The translations under genes were made by a program, and so were the position numbers. From DASPJL01 sp035628645 (lineage in GTDB: Bacteria; Bacteroidota; Bacteroidia; Cytophagales; Cyclobacteriaceae), in the NCBI GenBank assembly GCA_035628645.1, contig DASPJL010000147.1, forward strand, positions 1 through 50,533: DNA of 50,533 nucleotides. Direction: 5' to 3'. Positions within the stretch are counted from its first letter, which is position 1. Every line of letters begins with the position of its first letter. The notes under the pieces were generated by a model. It worked only from the letters and a program-made list of their open reading frames with translations. It did not search any database and had not been told where the DNA came from. Of the stretch, positions 26,301 to 34,496 are shown one piece after another.

Positions 26301-27353
26301 ATGACACCAAAAGAACAAGGATATTTCTTTCCTGCCGAGTGGGCGCTTCATGAATCTACCTGGCTTAGCTGGCCTCATAAAGAAGACTCATGGCCGGGTA
26401 AAATTGATTCTATTTACTCTGTTTATGCACAATTTATAGCTGAAATTGCCAAGGGAGAAAAAGTAAACATCAATGTGGACGGCGCAGTGATGAAAGACAA
26501 AGCAATAGAATATTTGAAAGAAGCGGGAGTGGATCTAAATAAAGTTCATTTTTTTTACCATCCTACCAATGATGCCTGGTGCAGAGATCATGGGCCTGCT
26601 TTTCTGGTCAATCCTTTAAGAAATCCAGGTAAAATAATTGTAGACTGGGGGTATAATGCCTGGGGCGGAAAATACCCGCCATTTGACCTGGATGATGTGA
26701 TTCCTACTAAAATTGGAGAAAAACTGGGTATTCCAGTGTTGCATCCCGGGATTGTAATGGAAGGCGGTTCTGTGGATTTTAATGGCTCAGGAACTGTACT
26801 TACTACCACAGCCTGCTTGTTAAATCAAAACAGAAACCCTCATTTGAACCAAAGGCAAATCGAAGAATATCTGATCAATTATTATGGAGTCGAACAAATA
26901 CTTTGGTTAGGAGATGGCATAATTGGTGACGATACCGATGGGCATATTGATGACATTACAAGATTTGTAAATGAAGACACGGTAGTGACGGTAGTAGAGG
27001 AGAGTAAGTCTGACGAAAACCATGAGATCTTGCAGGAGAATTTGTCAGCGCTAAAAAAGATGAGACTTATTAACGGGAAGCAATTGAATATTATTGAAAT
27101 CCCGATGCCCAAGCCAGTGATATACGACGGCCAGCGATTACCTGCTTCTTATGCTAATTTCTATATATCAAACGCTGCCATAGTTGTCCCTACTTACAGA
27201 GATGATAAAAATGACCGGAAAGCATTGGATGCTCTACAAGCTTGTTTCCCGAAAAGAAAGGTAATAGGACTTGATTCTACAGATATTATCTGGGGACTGG
27301 GAAGTTTTCATTGCCTAAGCCAGCAGGAACCGCTGGTTAATTTGTTAATGTGA
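26301..27353 (+). CDS. aguA: Agmatine deiminase
   Basis: A 350-residue member of the guanidino-group-modifying (peptidyl-arginine deiminase-like) family that converts agmatine to N-carbamoylputrescine. Seen: HESTWLSWPH at the N-terminus, NDAWCRDHGPAFLV (Asp and Arg of the substrate site), MEGGSVDFNG, GDDTDGHIDDITRFV with the catalytic His, and the nucleophile Cys338 in GSFHCLSQQEP. Together with aguB upstream it completes the agmatine route to putrescine; the arginine decarboxylase that supplies agmatine is not in this window. Its TGA stop lies inside a long hairpin shared with convergent tdk. Confidence 0.96.
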   Translation: MTPKEQGYFFPAEWALHESTWLSWPHKEDSWPGKIDSIYSVYAQFIAEIAKGEKVNINVDGAVMKDKAIEYLKEAGVDLNKVHFFYHPTNDAWCRDHGPAFLVNPLRNPGKIIVDWGYNAWGGKYPPFDLDDVIPTKIGEKLGIPVLHPGIVMEGGSVDFNGSGTVLTTTACLLNQNRNPHLNQRQIEEYLINYYGVEQILWLGDGIIGDDTDGHIDDITRFVNEDTVVTVVEESKSDENHEILQENLSALKKMRLINGKQLNIIEIPMPKPVIYDGQRLPASYANFYISNAAIVVPTYRDDKNDRKALDALQACFPKRKVIGLDSTDIIWGLGSFHCLSQQEPLVNLLM

Positions 27354-27405
27354 TAATGTGCTGATTAGTCCTTTCTACACCTAATTATCACATCATCTCA
27401 TCAAC
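27344..27405. terminator. Bidirectional hairpin containing the stop codons of aguA and tdk
   Basis: Arms 27344-27368 and 27381-27405 pair ungapped at 20 of 25 positions around a 12-nt loop. Both arms are built of AATGTGATA/GATGTGATA words. The left arm includes the aguA stop TGA (27351-27353) and the right arm includes the tdk stop (27401-27403, minus strand). It is likely to end both transcripts, although it lacks a GC-rich core and T-tract. Confidence 0.65.
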
Positions 27406-27985
27406 TAATTATCGAATTAAAGCATTCCCTGCATCTTGCTTCATAAAGGTCTTTTTCACCAAGTAAAACTTTTTCTTTTGAAGAAGACAGTCTGAAGGAG
27501 TAAGAGGCAATTCCTCCGCATTGGGCACAGATTGCATGAAGCTTAGTTACAAATTCAGCGGTTGACATTAACTGAGGTACAAAACCAAACGGCCTTGCTT
27601 CCGAATCCATACTTAATCCTGCTATAATTACCCTTATTCCTTTATTTGCCAGTTCGTTGGATACATCGACAATTTCATTATCAAAAAACTGAACCTCATC
27701 TATCCCTACAACATCGGTATCAGAAGAAAGATGGAGGATCTCTTTTGCAGAATTCAGAGGAGTGCATTCAATAGAATTTTGATTATGAGAAACCACATTC
27801 AGGTGATGGTACCTGGTATCAATTGAAGGTTTAAATAGTTTTACTTTTTGTTTGGCAATCACTGCTCTGTTTACTCTTCTTATCAACTCCTCGGTTTTTC
27901 CTGAAAACATACAACCGGTGATTACCTCAATCCACCCTCTGTTTTTATTTCCGGAAGGTTGTCCTAAATGTGGTTCTATAAACAT
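27401..27985 (-). CDS. tdk: Thymidine kinase
   Basis: A 194-residue type II (TK1-like) thymidine kinase that phosphorylates thymidine for dTTP salvage. Seen: the P-loop TGCMFSGKTEEL near residues 23-34, the Mg-binding/catalytic VGIDEVQFF, and the zinc-binding Cys pairs CAQC and CREC near the C-terminus, with YEARCRECF closing the lasso loop. I chose the ATG at 27985 (MFIEPHLG), which matches the family N-terminus; the frame could extend seven codons to a TTG at 28006, which is less likely. It is transcribed alone towards aguA and shares its terminal hairpin. Confidence 0.95.
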   Translation of the reverse strand: MFIEPHLGQPSGNKNRGWIEVITGCMFSGKTEELIRRVNRAVIAKQKVKLFKPSIDTRYHHLNVVSHNQNSIECTPLNSAKEILHLSSDTDVVGIDEVQFFDNEIVDVSNELANKGIRVIIAGLSMDSEARPFGFVPQLMSTAEFVTKLHAICAQCGGIASYSFRLSSSKEKVLLGEKDLYEARCRECFNSIIS

Positions 27986-28170
27986 GAGATGGTCATTAAA
28001 AATCAATATTAAGAATTATCCTTGATTTAGGATTTGTACTTTTCTTCTATTCTCAATTCAAATGAATTAAAAAATCTTTATTTTAGAAAAAATCCTGATA
28101 AAATAAATCCGATCTGTTAAAATTGCAGGTCAATTTATCGATCCGGGTTTCAAAATCTAATAATTTAAAT

Positions 28171-28596
28171 ATGTCAAAGCCAGAATTATCTCGAAGAAAA
28201 TTTATGGAAACCACAGGTAAAATAGCGGCTGCGGCGGCAGTTGCATCTTTGGGGGTTTCTGAAGCTTTATCATCACCAAAAGAAAAATCAATGTTTGTAC
28301 ACCATGTTTATTTCTGGATGAAACCAGACGCTACAAAAGAGGAAAAAGACAAGCTCTATGAAGGCATAAAGACTATTGCAAAATTAGAAACGGTTAAAAT
28401 GAGTCATGTAGGCATTCCTGCTGATACGAACAGACCTGTAATAGATACTTCTTATAGCTTTTCCCTGCTTACCGTTTTTGATGACAAAAAAGGACACGAT
28501 ATTTATCAGGAACATCCTGTCCACTTAAAGTTTATTGAAGACTGCAAAAATCTCTGGACTAAAGTTCAGGTATATGATTCAATAGACAGAAAATAG
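28171..28596 (+). CDS. Dabb-family protein with Tat signal peptide
   Basis: A 141-residue protein with a stress-responsive alpha/beta-barrel (Dabb) domain, about residues 45-135 (HHVYFWMKPDATKEEKDKLYEGI to the end). The N-terminus carries a twin-arginine motif, SRRKFMETTGK, followed by a hydrophobic Ala-rich stretch (IAAAAAVASLGV), so the protein is probably exported folded through Tat. The ATG at 28171 is preferred over a TTG at 28123 because it places the RR motif eight residues in. Dabb proteins are small dimeric barrels of mostly unknown substrate. lutB follows 38 nt downstream and is probably co-transcribed. Confidence 0.85.
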   Translation: MSKPELSRRKFMETTGKIAAAAAVASLGVSEALSSPKEKSMFVHHVYFWMKPDATKEEKDKLYEGIKTIAKLETVKMSHVGIPADTNRPVIDTSYSFSLLTVFDDKKGHDIYQEHPVHLKFIEDCKNLWTKVQVYDSIDRK

Positions 28597-28634
28597 TCTG
28601 CCTCATTCCAATACTCACTACTTAATACTTATCC

Positions 28635-30011
28635 ATGAGCATTAGCGAGACTTTTATAAAAGATGCTGAGGCGAAGGCCTTTGACCTTAACCACAGGCGG
28701 ACAATTAATTTTAATATTGCTAAATACAACGACAGTGTAAAGAAAGGAAAGGAGCAATATGAAAATTTAGAATTGGCCAGGGACAGGGCATCATTTTTAA
28801 AAACTCAAAGCATAGATAGATTGGATGAGTATTTGATAATGTTTGAGACCAATTTCAAGAAAAAAGGAGGGAAGATCATTTGGGCTTCAGATAAGGATGA
28901 GGCATTAAAGGAAATTCTAAAAATATTTAAGAGAAATAATGCCAAGCTTACTGTGAAGTCAAAATCCATGACTACAGAAGAGATTGAGCTTAATGAATGT
29001 CTTGAACACAATGGTGTTGAAGCAGTAGAAACAGATCTGGGAGAATATATTGTCCAACTGGCCGGACAAAAACCTTATCATATTGTAACGCCGGCCATGC
29101 ACATGTCTAAAAAAGACATAGCAGAACTTTTTACCAAAAAATTAAACACTCCTCCAACAGACGATGCGCAGGTATTAACGAACGTCGCTAGAAACCTTTT
29201 AAGAGAAAAATATATTACGGCGGATATCGGTGTGACTGGCGCTAATTTTCTCGTAGCCGATATCGGGGGAATTTCCATTACGGAAAATGAAGGTAACGGA
29301 CGTCTTTCAACGACCTTTCCACGGATACATATTGCAATAGTAGGAATTGAAAAAATGATTCCCTCTGTTACCGACCTGGATTTATTCTGGCCTTTGTTGT
29401 CTACCGCTGGTACAGGGCAAAGGGTAACTGTCTATAATACTATTCTTACAGGTCCTCGCCAGCCGGATGAGGTGGATGGACCTGAAGAAATGTATGTTGT
29501 TTTACTTGACAATGGGAGAACTAATTTACTGGCTGAACTTGAGAAAAGGCAAGCCTTGAATTGTATAAGATGTGGCGCTTGCCTGAATACTTGTCCTATA
29601 TATAAAAACATAGGGGGACATTCTTACAATACAACATACAGCGGACCGATTGGCTCAGTAATCACGCCTCATCTGAAGGGAATGGAAGATTTTAAGCATT
29701 TGAGTTATGCAAGTTCGTTGTGTGGAGCTTGTACAAGTGTTTGTCCTGTCCGAATTGAAATACATAATCTTTTGTTGCTTAACAGAAAGCAAAGTGTAGA
29801 TCAAAAGCTAAATTCAAAGTCAGAAAGTTTTGGATTCTCAATCTGGAAAAAGGCAATGAAAAACAGGAAACTAATGAATTTGTTGGGTGGTGGAGCAAAA
29901 AGCTTTTTGTTGAGAACCCTTTTTAAAGATACTTGGGGTAAGAGGCGAGAGTCGCCTCAGTTACCCTCAAGATCCTTCAACCAGCTATGGAAAGAAAGGC
30001 GTTTAAAATAG
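28635..30011 (+). CDS. lutB: LutB-type iron-sulfur lactate utilization protein
   Basis: A 458-residue LutB/YkgF-family protein, the iron-sulfur subunit of the LutABC L-lactate oxidation complex. An LUD domain covers about residues 55-295 (SMTTEEIELNECLEHNGVEAVETDLGEYIVQLA and GANFLVADIGGISITENEGNGRL). Two 4Fe-4S clusters follow: CIRCGACLNTCP (Cys310, 313, 316, 320) and CGACTSVCP (from Cys363). The C-terminal tail with FKDTWGKRRE is usual. The partner genes lutA and lutC are not next to it; upstream is the Dabb gene, downstream a convergent asd. The exact electron acceptor and substrate are inferred from the family only. Confidence 0.9.
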   Translation: MSISETFIKDAEAKAFDLNHRRTINFNIAKYNDSVKKGKEQYENLELARDRASFLKTQSIDRLDEYLIMFETNFKKKGGKIIWASDKDEALKEILKIFKRNNAKLTVKSKSMTTEEIELNECLEHNGVEAVETDLGEYIVQLAGQKPYHIVTPAMHMSKKDIAELFTKKLNTPPTDDAQVLTNVARNLLREKYITADIGVTGANFLVADIGGISITENEGNGRLSTTFPRIHIAIVGIEKMIPSVTDLDLFWPLLSTAGTGQRVTVYNTILTGPRQPDEVDGPEEMYVVLLDNGRTNLLAELEKRQALNCIRCGACLNTCPIYKNIGGHSYNTTYSGPIGSVITPHLKGMEDFKHLSYASSLCGACTSVCPVRIEIHNLLLLNRKQSVDQKLNSKSESFGFSIWKKAMKNRKLMNLLGGGAKSFLLRTLFKDTWGKRRESPQLPSRSFNQLWKERRLK

Positions 30012-30249
30012 GCTTACTAAACCAGCAAAGTAAGATTATCTGCCTTTCTTGAAATAAAGGTAATAGGAAAAGATATACCAGAATTTGATTTTAGATGAAG
30101 GGTTTTTTCTTTTCGGTGAAGTAAGATCTTTTTCCGATGAGGGCTTTTGAAATAATTGAATATTAAATTTTTAATGATAGATTGGAGTATGGAAGTGGGG
30201 AGTTAGAAGAGATGAGACTTGATGGTTTTAAATTTTCATCTTAAAAGAA

Positions 30250-30295
30250 AAATGTTGAATTATAAATGAGCAGACCCATTCAAAATTCAACATTT
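30250..30295. terminator. TTTTGAATG-type hairpin between lutB and asd
   Basis: Arms 30250-30268 and 30277-30295 pair at 17 of 19 positions around an 8-nt loop, 15 nt beyond the asd stop. The arm words (AATGTTGAATT, AATTCAACATT) match the repeat kind near 1100. The rest of the 299-nt lutB-asd gap is non-coding and includes a purine-rich GGAAGTGGGGAG run at 30183-30212. The hairpin probably ends asd, and possibly lutB. Confidence 0.6.
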
Positions 30296-30310
30296 AACAC
30301 TTAAAATTAA

Positions 30311-31300
30311 TTAGACTAGGCCGTTAGCCACGACATACTCAGCTATTTGAACAGCATTAGTTGCAGCTCCCTTTCTTAGATTATCTGCTACAATCCACAT
30401 GTTTACCGTTTTTGGCTGAGTTTCATCTCTTCTTATTCTGCCTACAAATACTTCATCTCTGCCATGAGCATTAATGGGCATCGGGTATTTTAAATTTTTA
30501 ATGTCATCTTCTACGATGATTCCCGGAGAATTTTGAAGAATGTTCACCAGTTCATTGTGGTCATATTCGTTTTCAAATTCAATATTTACCGATTCTGAAT
30601 GACCGCCCATTACCGGCACACGTACAGTTGTAGCTGTTACTTTAATGGAATCATCCATCATGATCTTCTTGGTTTCGTTCACCATCTTCATTTCCTCTTT
30701 TGTGTATCCATTGTCCAGGAACACGTCGATATGAGGAAGAAGATTTAAATCAATTGGATAAGGATAAACTTTTTTAGGTTCTCTACCAGACCGTTCGTCC
30801 ATTAACTGATCCACAGCTGCTTTTCCCGTCCCGGTTACGGATTGATAAGTGGAAACAACAATTCTCTTTATTTTATATTTTTTATGCAAAGGATTTAGCG
30901 CTACTACCATTTGGATCGTGGAGCAGTTAGGATTTGCAATAATCTTGTCATCCTTTGTTAAAGTATGTGCATTGATTTCAGGCACAACAAGTTTATTTGC
31001 CGGATTCATTCTCCAAGCGGATGAATTGTCAATTACTATTGTTCCAACCTCAGCAAATTTTGGTGCAAGCTCCAAAGAAGTGCTACCACCCGCAGAAAAA
31101 ATAGCAATCTCCGGCTTTAGCTTTATGGCTTCTTCAGCACTATGAACACGGTAATTTTTTTCCTTGAAAGTAATTGTACTTCCTACCGATCTGGCTGAAG
31201 CTACAGGAATCAATTCGTCAAACTTGAAATTACGTTCATTCAGAACTTTTAAAATTTCCGAACCGACTAATCCGGTAGCGCCTACTACTGCTAATTTCAT
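30311..31300 (-). CDS. asd: Aspartate-semialdehyde dehydrogenase
   Basis: A 329-residue NADPH-dependent enzyme that reduces aspartyl phosphate to aspartate semialdehyde, on the route to lysine, methionine, threonine and diaminopimelate. Seen: the nucleotide-binding GATGLVG (7-13), SAGGSTS, the catalytic Cys126 in NPNCSTIQ, TYQSVTGTGKAAVDQL and a GGHSESVNIEFE region with the substrate-binding His. The ATG at 31300 (MKLAVVGATG) is the family start; the frame could be extended 16 codons upstream but without conserved sequence. It is transcribed alone, and its product feeds the threonine that IlvA uses. Confidence 0.96.
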   Translation of the reverse strand: MKLAVVGATGLVGSEILKVLNERNFKFDELIPVASARSVGSTITFKEKNYRVHSAEEAIKLKPEIAIFSAGGSTSLELAPKFAEVGTIVIDNSSAWRMNPANKLVVPEINAHTLTKDDKIIANPNCSTIQMVVALNPLHKKYKIKRIVVSTYQSVTGTGKAAVDQLMDERSGREPKKVYPYPIDLNLLPHIDVFLDNGYTKEEMKMVNETKKIMMDDSIKVTATTVRVPVMGGHSESVNIEFENEYDHNELVNILQNSPGIIVEDDIKNLKYPMPINAHGRDEVFVGRIRRDETQPKTVNMWIVADNLRKGAATNAVQIAEYVVANGLV

Positions 31301-31427
31301 TATTTTATTATTTATGGTTTTACTTACTTTTAAAAATTGATAAAGCAAGGTTACTTTCTCCTCTTTCGATCATAAATCATTGCTTTAAACCTAAGCCTTA
31401 GATTTTTTTAATAACCTGCTTCTTCAA

Positions 31428-34400
31428 ATGCGTTTATTTTATTGGCTCTTTATTTTTTGCGGTGCAAATTTAATAAGTTATTTTTCTTATTCTCAAATAA
31501 ACACCTTTCCTTATTTTCAGGATTTCGAATCTGACTTCGTTCCGGGCATAAATGTAGAATTCCTGCCTTTTTGGGTAGCCAATGAGGTGAAACCTTCATC
31601 AAGGGTATTTAAAGAGGCAACGAATATGTTAAATGGAACAGGGGCTTTAGGGCTAACTCCAACATCCTCGTATTCTCCGGAGATTACTGTCAGCCTTGAT
31701 TTTTCTACTTCAGACGGTGCCAAGTTGGCATTTTACGCAAGAAGCCTGGCCAACGGAACCGGTACTTATCTTGCGATTTTGGAACTATCTGTCTCTGTAG
31801 ATGAAGGTGCTTCTTTTTCCACACCCGAAGAGATAAGTACTTTTGCAAATGCTGACTCTCCTTACGCACTTTATAACTTCAATTTTCCCTCTTCAATAGC
31901 AGGTCAATCAGGTGTTGTGTTGAAAATTAAATTAAAAAGAGGAACACCAGGTTCGGGGTCCACTGCGACAGTGGTTATGGAGGATTTTAAAATAACAGAG
32001 GAAGTAATCGAAGTGCCCGAGGTTGGTTTTGGTCAGATACAAATAAATGAAATTTTTGCTGATCCGTCCGGAGCTGATGCCCCTGATTCTATGGTCCTTC
32101 CTGAGGTGGAATTCGTCGAATTGTTTAATGCTGGAGTGGATACAATTAACTTAAAAGATTTTTCTCTTTCAGGATCAAAAATTCCTTCATTTCAACTTTT
32201 GCCTGACTCCTATGTAATTATTTGTTCAAATAATAAAGTTTCTGAATTTTTACCCTTTGGGGAAACCATTGGATTGTCTACATGGAACACTCTTACAAAT
32301 ACGGGTGAAAAATTGAGATTAGAGGATCCTGTGGGAAAGATAATTGACAGCCTTTCCTATAATCTTGACTGGTACAGAGATAAAAATAAACAAACCGGAG
32401 GATGGAGTATTGAACAAATCAATCCTTCGAGTGAATGTTTCGGAAGCTACAATTGGAAAGCATCCGAATCGACCTACGGTGGTACTCCTGGTATAAAAAA
32501 CTCTGTTTATAGTATAGATAAGGATAGCACTCCGTTAGCTACGGAAAAATTAATTATAAAAGACAAGCTCACCCTGGAAGTTAGGTTTAATAAGCCCCTT
32601 TTGCCAACCTTTATCAAAAATCAGATTAAAGTTTCTCCTGCATTAAATATCAATTCAATCGACTTTTCAACCTTCTACGATGCAGTAATTATTAATTTAT
32701 CAGACTCCATTCACGGTGGAATAATTTACAATATGACCTTTGAGAATGTGGAAGACTGCTCATCTTCCAGGTCCTCCTTGCCTGAGGTGTCTTTTGGCTT
32801 AGGTGTTTCTCCAGCATACAATGATCTTGTTATTTCTGAAATAATGGCCGATCCTTCTCCTGTAAAAGGTTTAACCGAGGTAGAATATTTGGAGCTGTTT
32901 AACCGGTCAAACAAAATAATATCATTGAAGGATGTGATTTTAACCGATGAATTGTCTTTAACAAGTCTGCCGGAAGAAACAATTTTTCCCGGTGAATACA
33001 TGGTGCTCTGTCCTTCTTCTTCCCTGGACTATTTTAAACAAACATGCAGGGCGATAAGCCCAGGCAAATGGCTTTCGTTGAATAATTCTGGTGAAATTAT
33101 TTCCCTAACCTATCTGGATAAAACTATTTTTTCCGTCGCTTATTCTGACGAATGGTATAATGACATGGAAAAGAAAGAAGGCGGTTTTTCCCTGGAAATG
33201 GCAAACATTGATCTTCCTTGCCTGGAAGATGGAAACTGGTTCGCTTCTTTGGACGATGCTGGTGGTACTCCGGGTAGAGCAAACTCAAATTTTGAGCAGA
33301 TAATAGATTTGACTGGGCCTTCTATTAGCGACATTGAGGTTTTAACCGCCTCTGATATTAGAGTAAATTTTAATGAAAAAGTTGAAAATGGAAGCCTTTT
33401 GGTTCAGCAACTTTCATTATCTCCATCAGTAGAAATAAAATCAATTAAAGATGTCGGAATAACTAAGAAAGTCATAGCGGTTAATTTTGCACTTCCGCTA
33501 TCTCCAAAAATTATTTATACTTTACAGGCAAAAGACCTGAAGGATTGTTCGGGGAATATTGGTTCTTCAAGTTTTGACTTTGCCATTCCGGAAGAGGCGG
33601 ATTCATTGGATGTTATAATCAATGAGTTGTTATTTAACCCTCGGCCCTATGGAGTTGATTTTATTGAAATTTATAACAGATCTGATAAGTTTCTAAGCCT
33701 AAATGGTTGGAAATTAGGCGCTATGAATGAGGACACGATCAGCGATACTCAATTGTTGACTGGTTCGAAATCATTGTTAAAACCTAATGAAATGCTCGTC
33801 TTAACTCCCGATCCTGATATTTTAATAAATGAATACCCCTTACTCGTCAAAGAAAATATTATAAAAGTGACTTTACCTTCATTGCCGGATGAAGGAGGAA
33901 ATATAGTATTGACAGATAGTACGGGAGTAGTCATTGACTTTTTTGAATACAGTGAAAGTTATCATTACGATTTTCTATTGAGTAATGAAGGAGTGTCTTT
34001 GGAAAGAATTAATATTGAAGGAAGCACAAATGACAAAAACAATTGGCACTCAGCTTCAGAAGACGCTGGTTTTGCAACCCCCGGATACAGAAATTCACAA
34101 TTTAAGGATGAGCTGAACACAAATAAATTTATTAAGATAGATCCCCCTGTTTTCTCACCGGATGGAGATGGTTATAATGATTTTACCCTAATAAATTTTT
34201 TATTTGAAGAACCGGGCAATATGGTTTCTGTAAACCTATATGATAAGGAGGGAAGAATTCTTAAAAATCTTATAGATAATCAAACCCTTTCTCTGAATGG
34301 GTTTATTCAATGGAACGGAGAAGATAATAATGGAAATAGAGTTAAATCAGGAATATATTTAGTGCTGATAGAAATATTTACCTCTACAGGAGAGAAAAGA

Positions 34401-34439
34401 AAATACAAGAAAGAGGTTATTGTTGCTACAAAGCTCTAA
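31428..34439 (+). CDS. Large exported lamin-tail-domain protein with C-terminal FlgD/CHU_C-like domain
   Basis: A 1003-residue surface or secreted protein. A signal peptide (about 1-22) is followed by a jelly-roll-like region (25-190), then three lamin-tail (LTD) domains starting near 200 (INEIFADPSGAD), 465 (ISEIMADPSPVK) and 727 (INELLFNPRPYG). Bacterial Ig-like segments alternate with them, one after each of the first two (about 375-460 and 625-720). The last 100 residues (PVFSPDGDGYNDFT to the end, with GIYLVLIEI and KKEVIVATK) look like the FlgD-like/CHU_C end seen in type IX secreted or gliding-associated proteins. Bacterial LTD proteins are often linked to surface nucleases or adhesins, but no nuclease motif is visible here. 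It converges on the hybrid kinase with no clear terminator. Confidence 0.85.
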   Translation: MRLFYWLFIFCGANLISYFSYSQINTFPYFQDFESDFVPGINVEFLPFWVANEVKPSSRVFKEATNMLNGTGALGLTPTSSYSPEITVSLDFSTSDGAKLAFYARSLANGTGTYLAILELSVSVDEGASFSTPEEISTFANADSPYALYNFNFPSSIAGQSGVVLKIKLKRGTPGSGSTATVVMEDFKITEEVIEVPEVGFGQIQINEIFADPSGADAPDSMVLPEVEFVELFNAGVDTINLKDFSLSGSKIPSFQLLPDSYVIICSNNKVSEFLPFGETIGLSTWNTLTNTGEKLRLEDPVGKIIDSLSYNLDWYRDKNKQTGGWSIEQINPSSECFGSYNWKASESTYGGTPGIKNSVYSIDKDSTPLATEKLIIKDKLTLEVRFNKPLLPTFIKNQIKVSPALNINSIDFSTFYDAVIINLSDSIHGGIIYNMTFENVEDCSSSRSSLPEVSFGLGVSPAYNDLVISEIMADPSPVKGLTEVEYLELFNRSNKIISLKDVILTDELSLTSLPEETIFPGEYMVLCPSSSLDYFKQTCRAISPGKWLSLNNSGEIISLTYLDKTIFSVAYSDEWYNDMEKKEGGFSLEMANIDLPCLEDGNWFASLDDAGGTPGRANSNFEQIIDLTGPSISDIEVLTASDIRVNFNEKVENGSLLVQQLSLSPSVEIKSIKDVGITKKVIAVNFALPLSPKIIYTLQAKDLKDCSGNIGSSSFDFAIPEEADSLDVIINELLFNPRPYGVDFIEIYNRSDKFLSLNGWKLGAMNEDTISDTQLLTGSKSLLKPNEMLVLTPDPDILINEYPLLVKENIIKVTLPSLPDEGGNIVLTDSTGVVIDFFEYSESYHYDFLLSNEGVSLERINIEGSTNDKNNWHSASEDAGFATPGYRNSQFKDELNTNKFIKIDPPVFSPDGDGYNDFTLINFLFEEPGNMVSVNLYDKEGRILKNLIDNQTLSLNGFIQWNGEDNNGNRVKSGIYLVLIEIFTSTGEKRKYKKEVIVATKL

Positions 34440-34496
34440 ACCAAAACAAAATTTAGTAAAAGCGGTTACCAGCTAGTGCCACTTCTACTATTTCAG

